A DNA stretch of 6,168 nt from the NCBI GenBank assembly GCA_946479055.1, contig CAMLEX010000320.1, positions 1 to 6,168 of the forward strand, written 5' to 3'. A model generated the notes under the pieces. It made no database searches. It was given only the letters and a program-made list of their open reading frames with translations, and had not been told where the DNA came from. This DNA is from an uncultured Bacteroidota bacterium (GTDB taxonomy: Bacteria; Bacteroidota; Bacteroidia; Chitinophagales; Chitinophagaceae). Of this stretch, positions 1-4,428 are shown piece by piece (position 1 is the stretch's first letter; every line of letters starts with the position of its first letter). The translations under genes were made by a program, and so were the position numbers.

Positions 1-293
1 ACAATGCTGGAGTTGTTCCATGTAGTCGTTTTCAAAGTCGATGAATAGGCTACCTTGTGTTTATCGCTCAGTGCCCTTGCCATCTTCACTCGCCATTCTG
101 GCGCATTTTCATCTTCCAGGATGGGTGGCCAGCGGTTTTGGAAAAGCTCGAAAGTGTTGCGGCCAAAGGCAACTGTCCTGGTATCTGACAAGAGACCATG
201 AATAAATTCAAAATATTCGGAATCCGGAGTTACATACTGGGCATCTACAAAGCCATCAGGTGTAGTGTTGATCAAACTCATTACTTTTCCCAT
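1..293 (-). CDS. Dihydrofolate reductase / RibD C-terminal family protein (partial, N-terminal part)
   Basis: Reading leftwards from the ATG at 293-291, the frame stays open for 97 codons and runs off the window edge, so only the N-terminal half of a protein of usually about 180-190 residues is present. The translation begins MGKVMSLINTTPDGFVDA and continues through TVAFGRNTFELFQNRWP, ending with KVAYSSTLKTTTWNN. The DGF(V/I)D segment near the start, the FGRxTFE motif near residue 45 and the later (V/A)xSxTL...WNN segment match the RibD_C/DHFR-like fold of small bacterial 'dihydrofolate reductase family' proteins. These bind NADPH and presumably act as cytoplasmic reductases of unknown substrate; they are distinct from true FolA. 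The start is preceded by an A/T-rich stretch without Shine-Dalgarno, as is normal in Bacteroidota; Met5 is an alternative start. It is transcribed divergently from the Crp-type regulator, some 580 bp away. The family call is good; substrate and missing C-terminus are unknown. Confidence 0.85.
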   Translation of the reverse strand, partial: MGKVMSLINTTPDGFVDAQYVTPDSEYFEFIHGLLSDTRTVAFGRNTFELFQNRWPPILEDENAPEWRVKMARALSDKHKVAYSSTLKTTTWNNSSI

Positions 294-419
294 TTGTTTG
301 AAATTTTAATTGGTAAAAACTAATGACGATTGAGTTTCTAGAATTCGACAAATTTTTGAAAATATTTTTTTCGTCCGTTATGTCAGCAGCGGTTATACGC
401 AACTTCCCGAAAATCCGCT

Positions 420-498
420 GCCTTGGTGTGTGTCTTCATGCACCAATATAATCAAAATCATAGTTCCGTAGTTCCGATGCGTGAAGCGACACCGGGGC
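420..498. repeat. Imperfect-hairpin intergenic repeat, copy 1
   Basis: The outer stem pairs GCCTTGGTGT (420-429) with ACACCGGGGC (489-498), including two G-T pairs. The inner stem pairs CTTCATGC (434-441) with GCGTGAAG (479-486). The 37-nt loop (442-478) contains the string ATCAAAATCATAGTTCCG. A second copy at 5863-5930 keeps the loop string nearly unchanged while its arms differ in sequence yet still pair. Such a conserved loop in a maintained stem suggests a dispersed REP/MITE-like intergenic element or a structured RNA element. TAGTTCCG is duplicated in this loop (461-468 and again directly after), unlike the other copy. Function is unknown. Confidence 0.7.
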
Positions 499-503
499 AT
501 CTG

Positions 504-823
504 GAAAAGGATTCTGGCTCGCAAATACAGCATGTGGTCTTGACCACCGCAGATGTTTTTTTCTTTTATGTTCTTTTGGCTTGAACCATCCTCCGACAAG
601 CTCTGAAGAACCAAAAGTTCAAAGCATCCGCCGCGGCGGATGGCCGGGCCAGCGCACAAAGACTCTAATAATTTATATATCGTTTTTATCCGGAGTGGAA
701 GAACGAAAACTCCGCTGCGTAATATGCTGAGCAACGGGAATCGCTGCTTTTTCGCTGAAAGTGTTTATAGAAATACAAGGTTGACAGGAAGCGAAAAAGA
801 GGCGCTGGAAGTTTTCCTTAAGT
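504..823. repeat. Bipartite intergenic repeat, interrupted copy (A 504-536, B 760-823)
   Basis: Segment A (504-536) matches 4208-4240 at 30 of 33 positions. Segment B (760-823) matches 4244-4307 at 61 of 64. In the second locus the two segments are separated by 3 bp; here they are separated by 223 bp (537-759). The intervening DNA is rich in short dyads, beginning with GTGGTCTTGACCAC that overlaps the end of A, and it includes an 18-bp perfect palindrome at 625-642. No transposase and no clear target-site duplication are visible. The simplest readings are insertion of a small non-coding element into a ~100-bp repeat here, or deletion in the other copy. Copy 1 follows the hairpin repeat at 420-498 by only 5 bp, so the two may be one larger module. 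Confidence 0.7.
625..642. repeat. Perfect 18-bp GC-rich palindrome
   Basis: CATCCGCCGCGGCGGATG is an uninterrupted palindrome with no spacer, in otherwise A/T-richer intergenic DNA. No T-tract follows on either strand, so it is not a typical intrinsic terminator. It lies inside the 223-bp stretch that splits the bipartite repeat. It follows the CTTTTGG/CCAAAAG dyad by 7 bp. It may be a protein-binding site or the tip of a mobile-element hairpin; the sequence alone cannot decide. Confidence 0.6.
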
Positions 824-873
824 AAGTCTATCATATTATGTTGATCTTTGGATTTAGGTATAAATAATTACGG

Positions 874-1455
874 ATGGAACTGAAACCATTTTTTGACTAT
901 ATCGCCCAATTCATTCCGTTGACGGCAGAGGAACAATCCCTATTGGAATCTAAAGTCAAGGTCAGGAAATATTTGAAAGGACAATTTGTTGTTCAGAATG
1001 GCGATACCTGTAAATACGAAAACTTTGTTTTATCGGGCTGCCTAAAAACGTTTTATATTGACAATGACGGACAGGAACATATCGTCATGTTTGCGATAGA
1101 GAACTGGTGGACCGGCGATCTTGGGAGTTTTATAACTCAAACACCTGCGGATTATAATATACAGTGCCTTGAAAATTCCGTTCTCACCCAGATCTATTAC
1201 GAAGACCTTGAACAACTTTACATTCAAATCCCAAAACTGGAACGTTTTTTCAGGATCATTATTCAAAAAGCATTAGTAACTTCTCAAAAAAGAATAATAA
1301 ATAACTTCAGCCTGCCGGCTAAGGACCGTTACTTAAAATTCCGTGAACAATACCCGCAAATAGAACAAAGGGTACCGCAGTATATGATCGCCTCCTATCT
1401 TGGTATTACGAAAGAATTTCTCAGCAAGATCCGCAACCAGTTGATCATAGAATGA
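874..1455 (+). CDS. Crp/Fnr family transcriptional regulator
   Basis: This 193-residue DNA-binding protein has the architecture of the short Crp/Fnr-like regulators common in Bacteroidota. Residues about 25-115 form the cyclic-nucleotide-binding-like beta roll (YLKGQFVVQNGD, then FVLSGCLKTFYIDNDGQEH and the WWTGDLGSF turn). A long dimerisation helix occupies about 118-145. Residues about 166-190 form the winged helix-turn-helix, with VPQYMIASYLGITKEFLSKI typical of the family. The canonical cAMP-pocket RS pair is not apparent, and no Cys cluster for an FeS centre is present (only three isolated Cys), so ligand and signal are unknown. The ATG at 874 gives normal family length; no Shine-Dalgarno precedes it. 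It lies 149 bp upstream of the co-oriented DoxX gene, which is a plausible target together with its own promoter. Family assignment is firm; regulatory role is inferred. Confidence 0.93.
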   Translation: MELKPFFDYIAQFIPLTAEEQSLLESKVKVRKYLKGQFVVQNGDTCKYENFVLSGCLKTFYIDNDGQEHIVMFAIENWWTGDLGSFITQTPADYNIQCLENSVLTQIYYEDLEQLYIQIPKLERFFRIIIQKALVTSQKRIINNFSLPAKDRYLKFREQYPQIEQRVPQYMIASYLGITKEFLSKIRNQLIIE

Positions 1456-1462
1456 TGAAATA

Positions 1463-1487
1463 TTAAACTGGTTTAACTTCCTTTTTT
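1463..1487 (+). terminator. Weak possible terminator or dyad after the Crp-type gene
   Basis: Eight bases after the regulator's stop, TTAAAC and GTTTAA form an inverted repeat separated by TG, followed shortly by CC and a run of six T (1482-1487). The stem is A/T-rich and the loop would be tight, so termination would be inefficient at best. The same dyad could instead be a regulator-binding site. Reported because it may decide whether the regulator and the DoxX gene are co-transcribed. Confidence 0.3.
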
Positions 1488-1525
1488 AATCTGCCTTATT
1501 TTCAAGGGCACGCATTCTCATGAGC

Positions 1526-1548
1526 TTTGTATAAATTTTAAATACAAA
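1526..1548 (+). promoter_or_regulatory. Dyad TTTGTAT-N9-ATACAAA upstream of the DoxX gene (candidate operator/promoter)
   Basis: Perfect 7-bp arms at 1526-1532 and 1542-1548 are separated by nine A/T bases. The site is 56 bp before the DoxX start and 70 bp after the regulator's stop. The arm spacing is compatible with a dimeric helix-turn-helix protein, and the neighbouring Crp/Fnr-like regulator is the obvious candidate ligand. The left arm also supplies a TTTG that could serve as a Bacteroidota -33 element, with a poor TAnnTTTG-like match (TATGTCAG) near 1552. Binding is inferred from symmetry and position only. Confidence 0.4.
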
Positions 1549-1604
1549 ACTTATGTCAGCATTTACCCGCTTGCTCAATCTTTTACACACTAAAAAATTC
1601 TACA

Positions 1605-2060
1605 ATGAAAAATAAACTATTTAATACATCCGATTCATGGACAATGGTTGTGCTGAGAGTCGTTTTAGGTTTGGTCGTTTTCCCTCATGGAGCACAAAAA
1701 TTGCTGGGTTGGTTTGGTGGTTATGGTTTCTCAGGCTCGATGAATTATTTCACCAATACAGTTGGCTTGCCGTGGATCATTGGTTTTTTAGTAATCATTC
1801 TAGAATTCTTTGGCGCCCTTGCGCTGATTGCCGGAGTAACCACCCGCATCCTGGCGGCGTTTTATATTGTTATTGCGATCGGGATCATATTTACTTCCAG
1901 TATTCAATATGGATTTTTTATGAACTGGTTTGGCAACCAGGGTGGCGAAGGTTATGAATATTTCCTGTTATGGATCGGTATTGCAATCGTTTTGCTATTT
2001 AATGGCGGCGGTAAATATTCATTTGATAAGCTACTATCAGAGCGTAACGAAAGCCGATAG
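1605..2060 (+). CDS. DoxX family inner-membrane protein
   Basis: A 151-residue integral membrane protein with four predicted helices at about 13-33, 56-77, 82-100 and 118-133. Family marks include the first-helix segment ending in FPHGAQKLLGWFGG (about 26-39), the helix-2 segment LEFFGALALIAG followed by TR at a cytoplasmic turn, and the final helix followed by GGGKYSFD, typical of DoxX/DUF417-like proteins. The family is named after a subunit of archaeal thiosulfate:quinone oxidoreductase; most bacterial members are uncharacterised, with some linked to oxidative or thiol stress. No catalytic residue or substrate can be read here. Length is normal. The ATG at 1605 follows an A-rich leader (ACACTAAAAAATTCTACA) without Shine-Dalgarno. 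It sits downstream of a Crp/Fnr-like regulator and ends 20 bp before a strong terminator, so it is the last gene of its transcript. Confidence 0.92.
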   Translation: MKNKLFNTSDSWTMVVLRVVLGLVVFPHGAQKLLGWFGGYGFSGSMNYFTNTVGLPWIIGFLVIILEFFGALALIAGVTTRILAAFYIVIAIGIIFTSSIQYGFFMNWFGNQGGEGYEYFLLWIGIAIVLLFNGGGKYSFDKLLSERNESR

Positions 2061-2080
2061 GAAAATAAACAATGCACAGA

Positions 2081-2122
2081 AACTTACTCTGTCCCATAAT
2101 GTGTCAACAGAGTAGGTTTTTG
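2081..2122 (+). terminator. Intrinsic terminator after the DoxX gene
   Basis: ACTTACTCTGT (2082-2092) pairs with ACAGAGTAGGT (2107-2117) in an 11-bp stem with a single T-G wobble, closed by a 14-nt loop and followed by a TTTTT run (2117-2121). It lies 20 bp after the DoxX stop. Since the next gene is convergent, it may also act partly on minus-strand transcripts, although the T-tract is poorer in that direction. Confidence 0.85.
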
Positions 2123-2185
2123 TATTCCTGGCACTAATCACGGTGTAGGCAGGCACCCACCTGGGCGTAACATTAATATTTTCAA

Positions 2186-3019
2186 CTACAGAATTATCTT
2201 AGCCCCAATAGTTGTGTAACACATCGCCTTCCCTCTTTCAGAAAGATCAGGGCGTCCTTTTACGGTAATAAGATGTTGTGGAATTACATATGCTGGCGTA
2301 AACAGCAGTTGGACTTTGTCTTTGGTAAAAATTACCGGCATTGAAAATTCATAGGACAGTATGTTGAAACCTTTCACTTCTTCTGAGACTGTTTGCCCCG
2401 CACCGGGGAATAATAAAGAATTCTTTCTTTTAAAATAAGTATTGGTGAATTGTTGCGTGCCTGCATATAAAAAAGCTGAGGGATCAATCACCAACACAGA
2501 ATTACCGGCAAACTGTTTACGAAAAATATGATCAATGCCGGCGTTAATTCCGAAATCCACTTTATCACTGAACTTAACATCGACACCACCTGTAATATTT
2601 ATCAGCTTATTCAGATTCGTAATAGTGAAAGCTCCCTGTAATTTTAATGCTGACTGTACCAGCTGGCTATTGTTTTCGTAAAATGGCTTTATGATATAAA
2701 AGTTGTCAAACCATTTTTTATCATCAGAGATAAATACATAACCTGCCGTAGCCACTGTGCCTGCATAATCGAAAGATGAAGATGCATTGTTTACAAAGAC
2801 CGGAGCAGCATTGATGTAAAAATTTTTGAACCATAATTCGGCTAATGGGAAAAAACCGCTGCTTCGTAAGCTATCCGTTCTTCCGTAATAATTGAGATGA
2901 CTGTTGTAGTTGACGCTTAATTTGAACTGTGGCTTTGAATTTTCAGTGCTATCTGTTTGTGCCTGCAGGTAACAAGCAAAACAAATACTGATTATGGCAA
3001 GAGTGAATATCTTTTTCAT
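2186..3019 (-). CDS. Exported hypothetical protein, probable outer-membrane beta-barrel-like
   Basis: A 277-residue protein I cannot assign to a named family. It begins MKKIFTLAIISICFA, a clear Sec signal peptide with likely cleavage after LQA (about residue 20). No lipobox is convincing. The rest is rich in alternating polar and aromatic strands (FKLSVNYNSHLNYYG, LWFKNFYINAAPVFV, VDFGINAGIDHIF, VQLLFTPAYVIP) and ends in a strand-like TTIGAKIIL, the pattern of small Bacteroidota outer-membrane barrels; this is inference from pattern only. The same frame is open upstream for another 50 codons, but that extension is basic, lacks a leader and crosses the terminator hairpin, so Met at 3019 is chosen. 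It lies 67 bp downstream of the Ala-rich exported protein gene on the same strand and converges with the DoxX gene. Confidence is high that it is a gene and exported, low on function. Confidence 0.82.
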   Translation of the reverse strand: MKKIFTLAIISICFACYLQAQTDSTENSKPQFKLSVNYNSHLNYYGRTDSLRSSGFFPLAELWFKNFYINAAPVFVNNASSSFDYAGTVATAGYVFISDDKKWFDNFYIIKPFYENNSQLVQSALKLQGAFTITNLNKLINITGGVDVKFSDKVDFGINAGIDHIFRKQFAGNSVLVIDPSAFLYAGTQQFTNTYFKRKNSLLFPGAGQTVSEEVKGFNILSYEFSMPVIFTKDKVQLLFTPAYVIPQHLITVKGRPDLSERGKAMCYTTIGAKIIL

Positions 3020-3033
3020 CGGGTGGTATTTAT

Positions 3034-3067
3034 AAAACATCCCATCCGAAAGTGGAATGGGATGTTT
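3034..3067 (-). terminator. Hairpin terminator/attenuator between the two exported-protein genes
   Basis: On the minus strand AAACATCCCAT and ATGGGATGTTT form a perfect 11-bp stem (3057-3067 with 3035-3045) with an 11-nt loop, followed by TTTTAT. It lies 20 bp past the stop of the Ala-rich gene and 15 bp before the start of the next gene. It could end the first transcript or attenuate read-through into the second. A 12-bp A/T palindrome (TTTAAATTTAAA, 3065-3076) abuts it. Confidence 0.75.
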
Positions 3068-3086
3068 AAATTTAAATGTTAACCAA

Positions 3087-3755
3087 CTATTTAATGAACA
3101 TTTGAGCTTGTGTTGTGCTCTTCGTTTTTGCCTGGGCCGCTGCTTTTGTACTTGCTTTAGTTTTTGCATCAGCCGACTTTTCAGTTCCTGTTGTAAGATC
3201 AGCCTTCACATTTGCATCCATTTCGGTCTTTATTGCATTTGCCTTACCTGTTCCGGTTGTTGATCCGTCTTTGGCAATAGCCGAAACTTTTGTTCCTAAG
3301 TTATCCTGACTGCTGCTGTTGCTTTGATCCGCATTTGAAGTGTTGTTTGCAGCAACAGTTGTGCTTGTGCTCACCGAGGTCTCTTTTGGAATAAGAGCGG
3401 AATGAACATTGGCATTTTCTAATGCTGCGGCATTTGCATGATCAGCAGCAGTCTGATTATAATTGCTACCCGCTTTTGCGTTTGCATTAGTACCTGTTTT
3501 TATTTTTGCATCCGCAGCTGCTGCCAAGCCTTTCTGTGAGCGAACAGTAGAAGAAGATTGAGCGATTGGCGTTTGCACTGTTGCTTTCGTAGCCGTGGTA
3601 GTAGCTGTTGCGGCTCTTGTTGCAGCATTCGTACTTACTGAGGCTCTAGTTGCAGCACTGGTGGCACTTCGGGCACCTAATGTAGCCTGGCTAAATCCTG
3701 CAAAAGAAATACCGAGGGCCAGCAAGGCAATAATTGCTTTTTTACTTGTCTTCAT
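3087..3755 (-). CDS. Exported Ala/Thr/Ser/Lys-rich low-complexity protein
   Basis: A 222-residue protein with no family I recognise. Residues 1-24 (MKTSKKAIIALLALGISFAG then FSQA) form a typical signal peptide. The remaining ~199 residues are strongly biased: about 47 are Ala and most of the rest Thr, Ser, Lys, Asn, Gln and Asp. There is one Tyr, one Phe (in the final MFIK), no Trp and no Cys. The first part has TRAAT-like segments, the middle is Asn/Ser-rich (NNTSNADQSNSSSQDN) and the end is Lys/Ala-rich (ADAKTKASTKAAAQAKTK). This predicts a disordered or loosely helical extracytoplasmic protein, possibly envelope-associated or DNA/polyanion-binding; that is speculation. An in-frame Met 14 codons upstream exists, but the Met at 3755 starts the signal peptide directly. 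A hairpin terminator follows. The coherent leader, bias and terminator argue it is real rather than a chance frame. Confidence 0.78.
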   Translation of the reverse strand: MKTSKKAIIALLALGISFAGFSQATLGARSATSAATRASVSTNAATRAATATTTATKATVQTPIAQSSSTVRSQKGLAAAADAKIKTGTNANAKAGSNYNQTAADHANAAALENANVHSALIPKETSVSTSTTVAANNTSNADQSNSSSQDNLGTKVSAIAKDGSTTGTGKANAIKTEMDANVKADLTTGTEKSADAKTKASTKAAAQAKTKSTTQAQMFIK

Positions 3756-3792
3756 AGTTGCATTATTTGTTTTGTTAATAAATACGCCTTCC

Positions 3793-3816
3793 GGCACTCA
3801 GCTAACACATAGTGCC
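3793..3816 (-). promoter_or_regulatory. Dyad GGCACT-N12-AGTGCC upstream of the Ala-rich gene
   Basis: Six-base perfect arms at 3793-3798 and 3811-3816 are centred about 50 bp upstream of the Ala-rich gene's start, in the promoter or 5' leader. Spacing resembles operators of dimeric regulators, but a chance 6-bp dyad cannot be excluded. No T-tract makes it a convincing terminator. Confidence 0.3.
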
Positions 3817-4207
3817 AAAAGATTTTAGTTTAATTTTTACTGTTATTACTAAAGATCTTTTCGTGGAAAGAGGAACGGTGTCACAAAGACCTGCCCGGTA
3901 AAATAAAGTTTAACCCCTGTATAAAAATTTAGCTGATAAAGATTGTTTTTATTTCAAAAAGGAAAGAAATCATGTAACACTACCAGGCAGTTGCGTAAAG
4001 TTACGATTGAGCATGTGTCTCCTCTCGCCTGGTTATGATAAAGTTCAACCATAAAAACTTTTAGAATAATTCGTCATTCATCAGACATTGGATATTAATT
4101 TCATCTGGTCTTCATGTCCTTTTATTTAATTGCTTGTACACTTCCATTAAACCTCGATTATTTTGAATCAATAGCGTTCGTGTGGTTTATTTTTTCGCCG
4201 TAAAATA
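3817..4207. other. A/T-rich intergenic region without recognisable gene
   Basis: About 390 bp between the promoter region of the Ala-rich gene and the bipartite repeat. No protein or RNA gene is evident. One dyad, ACCAGGC (3982-3988) with GCCTGGT (4027-4033), encloses 38 nt that hold the small stem CGTAA-AG-TTACG; this could be a structured RNA but the pairing is too slight to call. At about 4165-4185 the string GAATCAATAGCGTTCGTGTGG resembles the loop and 3' arm of the hairpin repeat at 420-498, perhaps as a decayed copy. Confidence 0.5.
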
Positions 4208-4307
4208 GAAAAGGATTCTGGCTCGCAGATACGGCTTGTGAATAGTGTTTATAGGTATACGAGGTTGACAGGAAGCGAAAAAGAGGCGCTGGAAGTTTTC
4301 CTTAAGT
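4208..4307. repeat. Bipartite intergenic repeat, contiguous copy
   Basis: This 100-bp stretch matches 504-536 (30 of 33) and 760-823 (61 of 64) with only 3 bp between the parts, so it is the uninterrupted form of the element split near the regulator. One frame stays open through it and reads TRLTGSEKEALEVFLK within the second part, ending at a TAA near 4337; it has no start codon or recognisable domain. A CCTTAAGT string is repeated just beyond (4300-4307 and 4325-4332). Identity this high across non-adjacent spacers indicates a recently dispersed repeat or a remnant of one mobile or coding unit. Confidence 0.75.
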
Positions 4308-4405
4308 GCAGGGATGTAAGGGGGCCTTAAGTTAACGAATATGGTGAAGACACGCAACATGGCGCTTACTCATTACGGTCACTAACCCAGGAGAAGAGCA
4401 TAGAT

Positions 4406-4428
4406 GGCGCAACTTTACTCACTGCGCC
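4406..4428 (-). repeat. GGCGCA/TGCGCC hairpin spanning the epimerase-like gene's stop codon
   Basis: GGCGCA (4406-4411) and TGCGCC (4423-4428) are perfect 6-bp arms with an 11-nt loop that contains the TAA stop of the minus-strand gene. No T-tract follows on the minus strand, so it is a weak terminator candidate; it may protect the mRNA 3' end. The string ATGGCGC followed by TTACTCA recurs imperfectly about 46 bp further left (near 4359). Confidence 0.4.

Larger units (their letters stand above)
294..873. other. Gene-free, repeat-rich divergent spacer
   Basis: This 580-bp spacer lies between the divergent reductase-like gene and the Crp-type regulator. I find no convincing protein: open frames on either strand here have no recognisable domain and cross obvious inverted repeats. 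The left 120 bp are A/T-rich and must carry the reductase promoter. From about 416 on it is a mosaic of hairpins and repeats listed separately, plus minor dyads: GTGGTC-TT-GACCAC (534-547), CTTTTGG/CCAAAAG (573-579 with 611-617) and CGGAGT-N12-ACTCCG (691-714). The promoter of the regulator must lie near its right end, but I see no clear TTTG/TAnnTTTG pair. Confidence 0.7.

Noticed and set aside
393..734. Minus-strand open frame of 113 codons in the left spacer
   Set aside because: It crosses the hairpin repeat, the 18-bp palindrome and part A of the bipartite repeat, has no recognisable domain and has low-plausibility composition.
640..825. Plus-strand 61-codon frame ending in EVFLK just before the regulator
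   Set aside because: Its 3' half is repeat segment B and its 5' half is dyad-rich spacer; the second copy of the repeat has a different upstream sequence, so it is not a conserved gene.
1637..2115. Alternative plus-strand frames within and after the DoxX gene
   Set aside because: The DoxX frame shows four clear membrane helices and family motifs; the others have none, and one runs through the terminator.
3020..3169. 50-codon N-terminal extension of the barrel-like protein
   Set aside because: It overlaps the preceding gene's 3' end and the terminator hairpin, and the downstream Met begins a textbook signal peptide.
3057..3828. Plus-strand frames antisense to the Ala-rich gene
   Set aside because: They are mirror frames of a biased low-complexity gene that lacks stops on the opposite strand; the minus-strand frame has the signal peptide and terminator.
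504..4307. Composite transposon flanked by the two bipartite repeats
   Set aside because: The copies are in direct orientation and carry no transposase; the genes between are typical chromosomal ones, and one copy is itself interrupted, so the repeats look dispersed rather than element ends.
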